A program made the position numbers and the translations under genes. From the NCBI GenBank assembly GCA_030831165.1, contig JAURLP010000012.1, forward strand, positions 1 through 64,000: DNA of 64,000 bases, written 5' to 3'. The stretch comes from Gammaproteobacteria bacterium. GTDB taxonomy: Bacteria; Pseudomonadota; Gammaproteobacteria; Pseudomonadales; Pseudohongiellaceae. The notes below the pieces were generated by a model. The model had not been told where the DNA came from and did not search any database. It was given only the letters and a program-made list of their open reading frames with translations. Shown here piece by piece: positions 13,062-21,168 of this stretch (the first letter of the stretch is position 1; the number at the start of each line of letters is the position of its first letter).

Positions 13062-13889
13062 ATGAAACAAACTTCAAAAAGCTACCGCCCCCAGTTTAGT
13101 TATCTTTTCTTTCTCCTGATTCTATTTATAGTTGCTCTAAGTCTAAAACCTAAGCACGCTGAGCTAGTCATTGAGCAAGAGCCTGAAGTAACGATTGAAA
13201 CCCCTGAATTACCTCAAAATATTCCTGATTTTGCTGCTATTAAGGATGTGTCAGAAAAAAAAGCCACTTTTTTCGAATTTTTAAGTCCATATATTGAAAC
13301 TGTTAACCAGCAAATTTTACTGCAGCGGCAACGTCTGATGACTTTGCGTGAAAAGATGGATAATGGCTTAACCCTAAGCCGGAATGAGATGGGCTATTTA
13401 TCAGGTTTACGAGTAGAGTATGACCTGGAAAATGAGGCTTTAAACACCAGGAACCTGATTAACAGGTTGCTTAGACGTGCAGATATCATTCCGAGCTCCT
13501 TGGCCCTGGCGCAAGCCGCTAACGAGTCAGCATGGGGCACTTCCCGTTTTGCCATAGAAGGTAATAATTTTTATGGCCAGTGGTGTTATTCTGAAGGCTG
13601 CGGAATTATTCCAGCCAGGCGTCTTGATGGAGCAAGGCACGAAGTCAAAAAGTTTGATAATGTCTACGAGTCCGTTAAAGCCTATATCATGAATCTGAAC
13701 ACCTTCCCGAATTATCAAAAATTGCGAGATATAAGACAGCAAGTTCGACAAGCAGGTAGATTTATAGATGGTATTAGCCTGTCTGAAGGACTGGATACCT
13801 ACTCTTCTCGTGGTGATGACTACATATTCGAATTGCAGTCGATGATTTATTCCAATAATTTACTTGAACTGGATCGTCGGGGCGCTTAA
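13062..13889 (+). CDS. Bax-like membrane-anchored glucosaminidase
   Basis: Predicted N-acetylglucosaminidase acting on peptidoglycan, similar to the Bax family of the Mannosyl-glycoprotein endo-beta-N-acetylglucosaminidase (LytG/FlgJ-like) fold. Residues ~13-28 (SYLFFLLILFIVALSL) form an uncleaved signal anchor, placing the rest in the periplasm. The catalytic domain starts near residue 140; Glu155 in AQAANESAWGTSRF is the likely general acid, followed by GNNFYGQWCY and CGIIPARR, characteristic of Bax. The length, 275 aa, matches the family. It is a single gene converging on the polysaccharide deacetylase gene. Family confident; biological role inferred. Confidence 0.87.
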   Translation: MKQTSKSYRPQFSYLFFLLILFIVALSLKPKHAELVIEQEPEVTIETPELPQNIPDFAAIKDVSEKKATFFEFLSPYIETVNQQILLQRQRLMTLREKMDNGLTLSRNEMGYLSGLRVEYDLENEALNTRNLINRLLRRADIIPSSLALAQAANESAWGTSRFAIEGNNFYGQWCYSEGCGIIPARRLDGARHEVKKFDNVYESVKAYIMNLNTFPNYQKLRDIRQQVRQAGRFIDGISLSEGLDTYSSRGDDYIFELQSMIYSNNLLELDRRGA

Positions 13890-13953
13890 TTGCACTTTCG
13901 GCTTATCACTCGGTTACATCCTTCAAGCTTTGATCTAAAAAGCCCTGATAAAT

Positions 13954-15045
13954 CTACTCCGGCACTGCCGGGTTAATCCATGGAATGGAGTACCAGAAAT
14001 ATCGGTTGTCTGGCCCCGGAGCAGTGCAGTTGTAGCGAAAACGTCTACTACGGTTCTGTATGTGTGTGCTCACGCGAAAACGTGCTGAATCTGCATTTAA
14101 CACTTCCACATTTATTGAGTCCCCATTATTAAAGCAGGCAAGTTGGCTTAAACCGGGCGTATCGTTGCTAAAATCAATCTCCGCGGCAGGGCTTTGCTCT
14201 GAACTTAAAGGTGATGACGGACTTATATTATCCAGTGTAAAGGCCAGGCTTTTGACCTTATTGGGGAAAGTGTTCATTGAAACGTATATACCTGAAAACG
14301 GAAAACGAGGAAGGGCGGAAAAGTCGGAATCAGCGTTAACTGGCCCGGAATGTTGCGCGATACCGATATAGCCCATATCACGAACTAAGTCTTGAATTCT
14401 AGGTTCATATTCACCATAGGGATAGGCTATTAAACGGTGGCTTTGTCCAGTTTCTTGCAGAATTTTTTCCTCGGCTAAACTTATTTCTTCACGGATGCCT
14501 TCGAGCCAATCGACTTCTGATGCATCTGTTTTTCTTTCCAGAAAATAGGGATGGCTAACGGTATGATTGGCTATTGTGGCACCTGCCGCTGCCATTTCAC
14601 GAATTTGATTCCAGCTTGAGTAAAGACTGGCGTTTGTTTCAATCAGGCCTGTCGTGACAAAGATGCTAAAAGGCCAATCAAGTTCTTTCAAAATTGGGAA
14701 AGCGTCGGTATAGACTGAAAGGTAAGCGTCATCAAAAGTTATAGCCGCCGTGTAATTTGGTAATTCTTCGCCATTTTGTAAGCTGTCAAGAATTTGTTCT
14801 AGAGGCAGGATGTTGAAATTGTTATCAGCCAGATAGTCCATATGGCGTTTAAAGTCTTCAGGAGCAATGCTGGTAATAGGGGGGGTGCTGGTTGATACAT
14901 GATGATATTGCAGGATTACTGCCTGATTCTTGCTTGAGTTGGCCAAGGTGGTTGTTGTTTGGGCATTGGACTGTTGGGTAATAAAAGGACAGCATAGACC
15001 GAGGGTCAACAAAAGAAACAATTTTATGGCAAATGAAACTCTCAT
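13954..15045 (-). CDS. Exported polysaccharide deacetylase (NodB/CE4)
   Basis: Secreted carbohydrate esterase 4 family protein removing N- or O-acetyl groups from a polysaccharide. Signal peptide residues 1-28, cleaved near SNA|Q. The NodB core is visible: VILQYHHVS, motif 1 TFDDAY (catalytic/metal Asp105-Asp106) and motif 2 HTVSH (His161, His165, metal ligands), then LIAYPYGEYEP. A ~90-residue C-terminal extension with two Cys (LACFNNGD and RYNCTAPGP) follows the catalytic domain; I do not recognise it, but it may be a disulfide-linked beta domain. 363 aa in total. It is divergent from ttcA across about 96 bases. Substrate not determinable from sequence. Confidence 0.85.
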   Translation of the reverse strand: MRVSFAIKLFLLLTLGLCCPFITQQSNAQTTTTLANSSKNQAVILQYHHVSTSTPPITSIAPEDFKRHMDYLADNNFNILPLEQILDSLQNGEELPNYTAAITFDDAYLSVYTDAFPILKELDWPFSIFVTTGLIETNASLYSSWNQIREMAAAGATIANHTVSHPYFLERKTDASEVDWLEGIREEISLAEEKILQETGQSHRLIAYPYGEYEPRIQDLVRDMGYIGIAQHSGPVNADSDFSALPRFPFSGIYVSMNTFPNKVKSLAFTLDNISPSSPLSSEQSPAAEIDFSNDTPGLSQLACFNNGDSINVEVLNADSARFRVSTHIQNRSRRFRYNCTAPGPDNRYFWYSIPWINPAVPE

Positions 15046-15141
15046 AATGATAACTCTCTAGACTGATGCCTATCATGGTATTACTTTTCATAGAGAATTA
15101 TACTGTCGGACTTATTTCTTGTCCTATTTATTTAAAAAGAG

Positions 15142-16008
15142 ATGATTGTGGAAACCAGTTTACGAAAAACTAATTTGCGAATGAATCGCTTGCAAAAGAA
15201 TTTGCGCAGAGAATGCGGCAGAGCTATCGCTGACTTTAATATGATTGAAGATGGTGATCTGGTAATGGTTTGTCTGTCTGGAGGCAAAGATTCTTATGTC
15301 ATGCTGGATATTCTTTTAAATTTGCAAAAACATGCTCCAATCAACTTTTCTATACATGCGGTTAACCTGGATCAAAAACAACCCGGATTTCCTGAGCATG
15401 TCTTGCCAGAATATCTGGAGTCCATACAGGTGGATTACCATATTATAGAACAAGACACCTATTCTGTTGTGCTAGAAAAGACGGCCGAAGGCAAAAGTTT
15501 TTGTGGCTTGTGTTCGCGATTAAGAAGAGGAAATTTATATTCATATGCTGAAAAAATTGGCGCGACCAAAATAGCCCTTGGGCATCACCGAAATGACTTA
15601 ATGGAAACCTTGTTCTTAAACATGTTTTTTGGTGGAAAATTAAAAGCCATGCCCCCTAAATTACTTAGCGATGATAAAAAACATATTGTCATAAGGCCCT
15701 TGGCTTATTGCAAGGAAAGTGAAATTGCTGAATTTGCTCAATATAAAGAATTTCCAATCATTCCGTGCACCTTATGTGGTAATCAAGAAAACCTTCAGCG
15801 TCAGGAAATTAAGAAAATGCTTAATGGCTGGGAAAAACAATTCCCTGGCCGTTTGGAAGTGTTGTTTAAAAGTATAACGAATGTTGCGCCTTCGCATTTG
15901 GCGGACACCCGACTTTTTGATTTCAAAAATCTTGAAGTGGAGCGGCAACAGTCAAAGCAATTGAAACAGACTCTTGATGAAAAATTAGACCTTGTTAACC
16001 TGTTCTAA
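15142..16008 (+). CDS. ttcA: tRNA 2-thiocytidine biosynthesis protein TtcA
   Basis: ATP- and Fe-S-dependent enzyme that thiolates cytidine 32 of certain tRNAs. The PP-loop SGGKDS lies near residue 46, and the two CxxC pairs that hold the Fe-S cluster are present ([11 protein letters not shown] and PCTLCGNQ). Long segments are near-identical to E. coli TtcA, for example [20 protein letters not shown] and [10 protein letters not shown]. At 288 aa it is slightly shorter than E. coli TtcA (311) because the C-terminal tail is short. yheU follows 5 bases later, then tusA. Confidence 0.97.
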   Translation: MIVETSLRKTNLRMNRLQKNLRRECGRAIADFNMIEDGDLVMVCLSGGKDSYVMLDILLNLQKHAPINFSIHAVNLDQKQPGFPEHVLPEYLESIQVDYHIIEQDTYSVVLEKTAEGKSFCGLCSRLRRGNLYSYAEKIGATKIALGHHRNDLMETLFLNMFFGGKLKAMPPKLLSDDKKHIVIRPLAYCKESEIAEFAQYKEFPIIPCTLCGNQENLQRQEIKKMLNGWEKQFPGRLEVLFKSITNVAPSHLADTRLFDFKNLEVERQQSKQLKQTLDEKLDLVNLF

Positions 16009-16013
16009 TATCT

Positions 16014-16220
16014 GTGGAAATTCCATTTAAAGAATTAGATAAGAATACTTTACAAAATCTTGTGCAAGAATTTGTTAGTCGCGAAGGTACAGACTACGGA
16101 CTTCATATTTATGATCTTCAGGATAAAGTTAATCATGTGATGCGGCAGCTGGAAAAAGGTAGTGTTTTTATAGAATATGATGCCCAAAGTAGTAGCTGCA
16201 ATATCGTTAAACGCAAATAA
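16014..16220 (+). CDS. YheU family (UPF0270) protein
   Basis: Small uncharacterised protein of 68 residues matching the YheU/UPF0270 family: MEIPFKELDKNTLQNLVQEF, then VSREGTDYG, the family's most conserved segment. No membrane segment or catalytic motif is visible. Start is GTG, 5 bases after the ttcA stop, so it is probably translated from the same message. Function unknown; the location between two tRNA-thiolation genes is suggestive only. Confidence 0.85.
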   Translation: MEIPFKELDKNTLQNLVQEFVSREGTDYGLHIYDLQDKVNHVMRQLEKGSVFIEYDAQSSSCNIVKRK

Positions 16221-16279
16221 ATACAAAATAGAATAAGCCGTGCAAAGAGGATTAATCTGTTAAAAAAATCGGCACTATT

Positions 16280-16540
16280 ATGGCTCAAAAAAATGACATA
16301 GAAGTATACACCCTGGATGCTAGAGGCTTGTTTTGTCCTGAGCCGGTGATGTTGCTGCATAAAAAAATTCGTGAAATTAAACCTGGCGAAAAAGTGCTAG
16401 TAAGAGCAACAGATCCCTCAACAACCAGAGATATACCAAAATTCTGCCATTTCCTGGGACATGAGTTGATAAAGAATAAGACGGAAGATAAAGAATTTAT
16501 TTTTGTTATTGTTAAAGCTGCAGATACCCCAAGTTCATAG
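16280..16540 (+). CDS. tusA: Sulfurtransferase TusA
   Basis: Sulfur carrier that accepts persulfide sulfur from IscS; in E. coli it feeds the TusBCD-TusE relay to MnmA for 2-thiouridine 34 in tRNA. The active Cys19 sits in the signature RGLFCPEPVM, and DPSTTRDIPKFCHFLGHEL follows as in E. coli TusA. 86 residues, a full-length two-layer alpha/beta fold. It lies 59 bases downstream of yheU and 40 bases upstream of pdxB on the same strand. Confidence 0.93.
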   Translation: MAQKNDIEVYTLDARGLFCPEPVMLLHKKIREIKPGEKVLVRATDPSTTRDIPKFCHFLGHELIKNKTEDKEFIFVIVKAADTPSS

Positions 16541-16580
16541 CTCGTGTTCTCATAGTATTAAATCATGAAGCCTAAACTGA

Positions 16581-17711
16581 ATGAATAATCAAAAAATAAA
16601 GGTTGTTGCTGATGAAAACATCAGCGGACTTGAATATTTCGAAAACATCGCAGAAGTTTCAAAAGTCTCTGGTCGTTCTCTCTCTGCTCGGGAAGTGAAC
16701 TATGCTGATGCCTTGTTGGTAAGATCTGTGTCAACCGTTAATAAAGAGCTTCTAGAAAGCTCAAATGTCAAGTTTGTCGCCAGTGCAACCAGTGGTATTG
16801 ATCACGTGGATCTGGAATTTTTAAGAGCTAAGAAAATACATTTTTCTTACGCCCCTGGCTCCAATGCAAATTCTGTTGTGCAGTATGTTTTTGCAAGCCT
16901 GGCCTTTCTATCAGAAAAATATCATTTTGATTGGCGAGAGTTATCTATTGGTATTGTTGGCGCAGGTAATGTTGGTACTCTGCTGGCCAGTTATTTAGAT
17001 AAACTGGGTGTTGATTTTGTCATTTATGATCCCTTTCTTGATGGTAGTCATCCCCATTGCGAGAAATTTTCAAATTTTGAAACGGCGCTTAGGCAAGATT
17101 TAATTACTGTGCATACACCTTTAACTGAGCAAGGGCTTTTCCCAACGCGACATCTCTTTGATAAAGTTGTTCTTCAGGGCTTGGCCGTGGACAGCATGAT
17201 CATCAATACATCAAGAGGAGCTGTATTTGATAATCAGGCTCTTTACACGGAATATGAAAATCACTCATGGAAATGTGTGCTGGATGTATGGGAAAACGAG
17301 CCTGATATATTTACACCCTTATTAAAACAAGTTGATATTGGGACCTGCCACATCGCGGGTTATAGCTATGAAGGAAAAGAACAGGGTAGTGCGCAAATAT
17401 ATCAAGCCTTCATCGACTTTTTTAACATTGAAAATGCGCCACCATTCCCAATAAATACTGATAAAAAAGTTTTGAAAGCGCCCAATAGCAAAATGGATCT
17501 AGAGCAAATTAACCAAAGTATCTTGATGGCTTATGCCATCTCTGCTGATCATAAACAAATGCTGAAATTGCGCGAAAAAAAACCATTAATTACATTTGAT
17601 GAGCTAAGGAAAAAATATCCTCTACGCAGAGAGTTTCAATTTTTCTGTTTGGGCAAAACTGGCTACACAGCTGCTGCAAAAAAAGTATTGCATAGCCTGG
17701 GGTTTAATTAA
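16581..17711 (+). CDS. pdxB: Erythronate-4-phosphate dehydrogenase
   Basis: NAD-dependent oxidation of 4-phosphoerythronate, second step of the DXP-independent pyridoxal phosphate pathway found in gammaproteobacteria. It is a D-2-hydroxyacid dehydrogenase: Rossmann motif GIVGAGNVG near residue 125, catalytic Arg in NTSRGAVF, Glu in WENEPDI and His in GTCHIAGYSYEGK. The GYSYEGK and ATSGIDHVDLEF segments are specific to PdxB, as is the C-terminal dimerisation domain. 376 aa, full length. Its stop overlaps the stop of the convergent alaA gene by 4 bases. Confidence 0.95.
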   Translation: MNNQKIKVVADENISGLEYFENIAEVSKVSGRSLSAREVNYADALLVRSVSTVNKELLESSNVKFVASATSGIDHVDLEFLRAKKIHFSYAPGSNANSVVQYVFASLAFLSEKYHFDWRELSIGIVGAGNVGTLLASYLDKLGVDFVIYDPFLDGSHPHCEKFSNFETALRQDLITVHTPLTEQGLFPTRHLFDKVVLQGLAVDSMIINTSRGAVFDNQALYTEYENHSWKCVLDVWENEPDIFTPLLKQVDIGTCHIAGYSYEGKEQGSAQIYQAFIDFFNIENAPPFPINTDKKVLKAPNSKMDLEQINQSILMAYAISADHKQMLKLREKKPLITFDELRKKYPLRREFQFFCLGKTGYTAAAKKVLHSLGFN

Positions 17712-18925
17712 GCTTGTGAATATTTGCTCAAAAAACGAGCCAGTTTATTTAGGGAGTCTGTTAAGACATCTTCTCTGGGCAGAAAAACAATTCTGAAATG
17801 TTGCTTGTCGGCAACATTGAAACCACTTCCCTGAACCATTAACACTTTTTCCTGTAATAAAAATTCCAGTATTAATTTTTCATCACTGATAATTTTAAAT
17901 TTCTTTGGGTCAAGTTTTGGGAATATGTATATAGCTCCTTTAGGGAGTGTGCAACTGACTCCCGGGATATCATTGAGCATTTGATATGCTAGATCACGCT
18001 GATCACGAAGTCTTCCGCCCGGCACTATTAATTCATTAATGCTTTGGTAGCCCCCCAAAGCCGTTTGGATGGCTAATTGAGCAGGCACATTCGAGCATAA
18101 ACGCATATTGGATAGTATTTCCAGCCCTTCGAGGTAGTCCCTTGCAATTGATTTATTGCCGCTGATGATCATCCATCCTGCCCGAAAACCAGCCAAGCGA
18201 TAATTTTTAGATAGGCCATTAAAGGTCAGAATCAAGAGGTCATTGCAAAGAGATGCCAGTGGAACATGTTTTGCATCGTCATAAAGAATTTTGTCGTATA
18301 TCTCATCAGCAAAAAGAATTAATTCATGTTCGCGAGCTATTTCTATGATTTGCTGCAAAAGCTCCCTACTGTAAACAGCGCCAGTCGGATTGTTGGGATT
18401 GATGATAACCAGCGCTTTCGTACGATCAGTTATTTTACTTTTGATATCGTCAATATCAGGAAACCAGTCGGCACTTTCATCACAAATATAATGAACCGGT
18501 TTACCACCGCTAAGGCTGACAGCAGCTGTCCATAACGGGTAATCCGGCGCTGGGATTAAGACTTCATCATCATTATTAAGTAAAGCCTGCATCGACATTA
18601 CAATTAGCTCGCTAACCCCATTGCCGAGATAAATATCATTGATTTCAACGCCTTTGATATTGATGCGTTGTGTTTCATGCATAATCGCTTTGCGGGCGGA
18701 AAATAAACCTTTCGAATCCGAATAAGCCTGTGCCTCGCTCAAGTTATAAATAACGTCTTGCAGAATCTCGTCGGGGGCATCAAAACCAAAAGCACCAGGA
18801 TTACCAATATTTAACTTGGTTATTTTATGCCCTTCCTCTTCAAGTTGCTTGGCAGCTTGCAGGGCAGGGCCTCTGATTTCATAGCAGACATGTTTTAGCT
18901 TGTTCGATTGCTTTATTGCGTGCAT
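17708..18925 (-). CDS. alaA: Glutamate-pyruvate aminotransferase AlaA
   Basis: PLP-dependent fold-type I aminotransferase making alanine from pyruvate and glutamate. Extended near-identity to E. coli AlaA: CYEIRGPALQAAK, KLNIGNPGAFGFDAPDEI, IYLGNGVSELIVMSMQALL, IPAPDYPLWTAAVSLSGG and VIINPNNPTGAVYS. The Schiff-base Lys is in FNGLSKNYRLAGFRAGW, and the Arg of FRAGW and of FRIV binds substrate carboxylates. 405 aa, exactly as expected. An inverted repeat and a TATAAT box lie just upstream of the start on this strand. Confidence 0.95.
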   Translation of the reverse strand: MHAIKQSNKLKHVCYEIRGPALQAAKQLEEEGHKITKLNIGNPGAFGFDAPDEILQDVIYNLSEAQAYSDSKGLFSARKAIMHETQRINIKGVEINDIYLGNGVSELIVMSMQALLNNDDEVLIPAPDYPLWTAAVSLSGGKPVHYICDESADWFPDIDDIKSKITDRTKALVIINPNNPTGAVYSRELLQQIIEIAREHELILFADEIYDKILYDDAKHVPLASLCNDLLILTFNGLSKNYRLAGFRAGWMIISGNKSIARDYLEGLEILSNMRLCSNVPAQLAIQTALGGYQSINELIVPGGRLRDQRDLAYQMLNDIPGVSCTLPKGAIYIFPKLDPKKFKIISDEKLILEFLLQEKVLMVQGSGFNVADKQHFRIVFLPREDVLTDSLNKLARFLSKYSQA

Positions 18926-18942
18926 TTTGTGTCACCATGGCC

Positions 18943-18970
18943 GTCTATTACTTTAGTCGTGTTAATAGAC
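18943..18970. promoter_or_regulatory. Operator-like inverted repeat upstream of alaA
   Basis: GTCTATTA (18943-18950) and TAATAGAC (18963-18970) form a perfect 8-base inverted repeat with a 12-base spacer, about 18-45 bases before the alaA start. With the -10 box at 18973-18978 on the minus strand, it would cover the transcription start, a usual repressor position. The cognate regulator is not identifiable. Confidence 0.45.
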
Positions 18971-18972
18971 AG

Positions 18973-18978
18973 ATTATA
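18973..18978 (-). promoter_or_regulatory. Candidate -10 box for alaA
   Basis: The minus strand reads TATAAT here, about 48 bases before the alaA ATG. No good -35 match is seen at 16-18 bases upstream, so an activator or extended contacts may be needed, or the box is chance. Confidence 0.35.
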
Positions 18979-19102
18979 CTGATCATCGCCTACGCCCAAA
19001 TGAGGGGTTGCGAATTGTACTTAAACGCTACATTAAACACCATCTTAAAGATGAAACTGACGACTTGACCCTAAACTACTAATTAATCGAAATGGCATTT
19101 TT

Positions 19103-19510
19103 ATGAAGAAAATTAGCAAAACTGAAGAAGAGTGGAGACAAACCTTAACTCCTGATGAATACCAAATTACCCGAGAGAAGGCTACTGAAAGGCCCTTTAC
19201 TGGTGAGTATTTAGATAATCATAGTGCTGGTGAGTATCTTTGTCGCTGTTGCGGCCTCCCACTATTTGCTTCTGATAAAAAATATGATTCAGGCTCTGGT
19301 TGGCCTAGTTTTACTAATCCATTGCAAGACGCGCATATACTGGAAGAGCCCGATCATAGTTTGGGGAGAGCCAGAACTGAGGTCTTATGTGCGCAATGTG
19401 ATGCTCACCTCGGTCATGTTTTTCCAGACGGCCCAGGACCGGAAGGTTTGCGATATTGCATTAATTCCGCTTCGCTGGAGTTTAAAGAAGCAGATGAAAA
19501 TCAAGATTAG
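19103..19510 (+). CDS. msrB: Peptide-methionine (R)-S-oxide reductase MsrB
   Basis: Reduces the R epimer of methionine sulfoxide in oxidised proteins. Catalytic Cys119 is in RYCINSASL; the structural zinc is held by Cys47/Cys50 and Cys96/Cys99. The conserved SGSGWPSF and HLGHVFPDGP segments are present. 135 aa, standalone, with no signal peptide and no fused MsrA, so a cytoplasmic enzyme. It is divergent from alaA across 177 bases, and the outer-membrane protein gene converges on it. Confidence 0.96.
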   Translation: MKKISKTEEEWRQTLTPDEYQITREKATERPFTGEYLDNHSAGEYLCRCCGLPLFASDKKYDSGSGWPSFTNPLQDAHILEEPDHSLGRARTEVLCAQCDAHLGHVFPDGPGPEGLRYCINSASLEFKEADENQD

Positions 19511-19582
19511 GTGGTTTTAAATTCGAAGCTGAGAAGACAGAGAATATTGATATCTTTGTCCGGTTAAACCTACAACAGAATG

Positions 19583-20938
19583 CTAGAACAGGACTCTTAA
19601 GCCTGTTTGGACTCTGTTTCTATCCCAGCTATATAAATCAATATTGCTTTCATTATCGGAGTAGGTGAAATCTGTTGTTACAGTAAGATTAGAATTAAGC
19701 TGCCATATCCAGCCTAATGAAGCAGAAGAAGTGTTATTGGTACGTGTAACGTTAAAAATGGGATCAGCAGCCCCATGATCATTCATCTGTACTGATAAAC
19801 GACCGTATATTAGGTGTCGAGGTCTCAATAAATACTGGTCAGCTAATGCAAGTCCAACAAATTGAGTTTCATTGTTTTTACCTATGGAGTTTTGAATACT
19901 GTCGTCTCCCCAAAAAATGCTTATGCTGAGTTGATTTCGGTTACTTGATTTTGTTATTACACCAGAAACTAGAAATTGATTAATATCACGCAAATTAGCA
20001 TTAGGGTTTTGTCCTGTAGCATAGCGAACCATTGTGTAAGCACCAGTCAATGACTGGGACCAGCCATCACTGCCGATGCGCTGTAATGAGTTAAGGAAGG
20101 TGGCGCTGTTCTGAAACTTTTTCTTATCCAGTTCAACCAGCTGCAAGCGAAGCGCATGTGAATAACGTAGGTTAGAGTTTAGACCCCAATTATACCCGGC
20201 CTGACCTGACCATATGGTTAAATCAAATTGATCAGTCACATGATTGTTGCGCAAATTATAGTTCGCCTGGGCAGTGATATTTCGGCTTTTATCAATAGGA
20301 CGGGTATAACTGATGTTCCCGGTATATGCTGTAAAAGAATCATTTATCTTCTGCCCCCCCGGACTCAGGGTAACATCACCAATAGGCGTATCGATCACGC
20401 CTAACTCTGTGGCGCTATTAATATTACTGTCTGTACCAGCATTTATACTTAAACTAAAGTTAAGAATACTGTCAAAAGAGCTCTGAGCTTGGTCAATCAG
20501 TTGAAGAAAAGCTTCTATGTTAGCTCGAACATTCTGGGTTGGATTGGTTGCAAGAACTTCAGTAAAAAGAGTTTCGGCGGCTGCATAGTTTTCGCTAAGA
20601 AAGTAGGCTCTAGCCAGCTCCAGTCTTACACGCTGCTGTCCGGTATTAGTAAAAGCAATTCTTTCAAAGGCAAATACCGCTTCATCAGGTCGACCAGATT
20701 CTAATGCAGCCAGTCCATAGGCAAAATCGAAATTAGGCTCGCCTTCATAATCAAACAAACCTGTTTGACCAAGCGCGTAGGCTTCCTGGTAACGACCCAT
20801 CTCTATTAGAGCATTCATCTTGGCAACTAATTCAGCTTGAGACTCGGCGGCGAAAGCATTGCCTAAATAAGTAAGCTGGAAGCTTAAAAACAGGATTATG
20901 GAATATATACATTTCATATTAAACATTGATGGGTACAT
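19583..20938 (-). CDS. Outer-membrane beta-barrel protein with N-terminal TPRs (Slam/DUF560-like)
   Basis: Predicted outer-membrane protein. A signal peptide ends near NAFA|AES (cleavage about residue 30 from the first ATG). Residues ~35-155 are TPR-like helices (MGRYQEAYALGQ, AALESGRPDEAVFAFERI, AYFLSENYAAAETLFTEVL). Residues ~165-451 are amphipathic beta strands starting with LSINAGTDSNINSATE, a motif typical of DUF560/Slam and related TPR-barrels. The terminal residue is Phe, as in BAM substrates. ATG at 20938, 20926 or 20917 are all possible, the last giving the most compact signal peptide; none has a clear ribosome site. It is divergent from the RND transporter gene. Slam proteins export surface lipoproteins; no candidate cargo gene is adjacent, so function remains open. 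Confidence 0.7.
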   Translation of the reverse strand: MYPSMFNMKCIYSIILFLSFQLTYLGNAFAAESQAELVAKMNALIEMGRYQEAYALGQTGLFDYEGEPNFDFAYGLAALESGRPDEAVFAFERIAFTNTGQQRVRLELARAYFLSENYAAAETLFTEVLATNPTQNVRANIEAFLQLIDQAQSSFDSILNFSLSINAGTDSNINSATELGVIDTPIGDVTLSPGGQKINDSFTAYTGNISYTRPIDKSRNITAQANYNLRNNHVTDQFDLTIWSGQAGYNWGLNSNLRYSHALRLQLVELDKKKFQNSATFLNSLQRIGSDGWSQSLTGAYTMVRYATGQNPNANLRDINQFLVSGVITKSSNRNQLSISIFWGDDSIQNSIGKNNETQFVGLALADQYLLRPRHLIYGRLSVQMNDHGAADPIFNVTRTNNTSSASLGWIWQLNSNLTVTTDFTYSDNESNIDLYSWDRNRVQTGLRVLF

Positions 20939-21119
20939 AGAAATTCGTATATAAAATCTAAAAAAACAAGACTCTCATTGGGTCTCAACGTTCGACTTTG
21001 TCACATTATCCTAAATTTTTTTGTAAAGCCAATTGAATACTCAATTCTCTTTATATTTATTATTAGCAGCTAAGCGCCTGTGTTGTTGAGTATATTAAGC
21101 ATTTAACCAAAGCTTAAGC

Positions 21120-21125
21120 TATAAT
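21120..21125 (+). promoter_or_regulatory. Candidate -10 box for the RND transporter gene
   Basis: A perfect TATAAT lies 43 bases before the start codon. No convincing -35 hexamer is present at 16-19 bases upstream, so support is weak. Confidence 0.3.
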
Positions 21126-21168
21126 TCGCGGCTTGATTTTTATGATGCTTTTCTTGGATTAATACACC

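Noticed and set aside
13968-13980. GC-rich palindrome at the 3' end of the deacetylase gene considered as a terminator
   Set aside because: It would need a 1-3 base loop and is not followed by a T-run on either strand at the right distance.
19585-19606. AACAGG/CCTGTT inverted repeat at the end of the barrel protein gene as a bidirectional terminator
   Set aside because: Only six pairs, long loop, inside the coding end, and no T-run; too weak to call.
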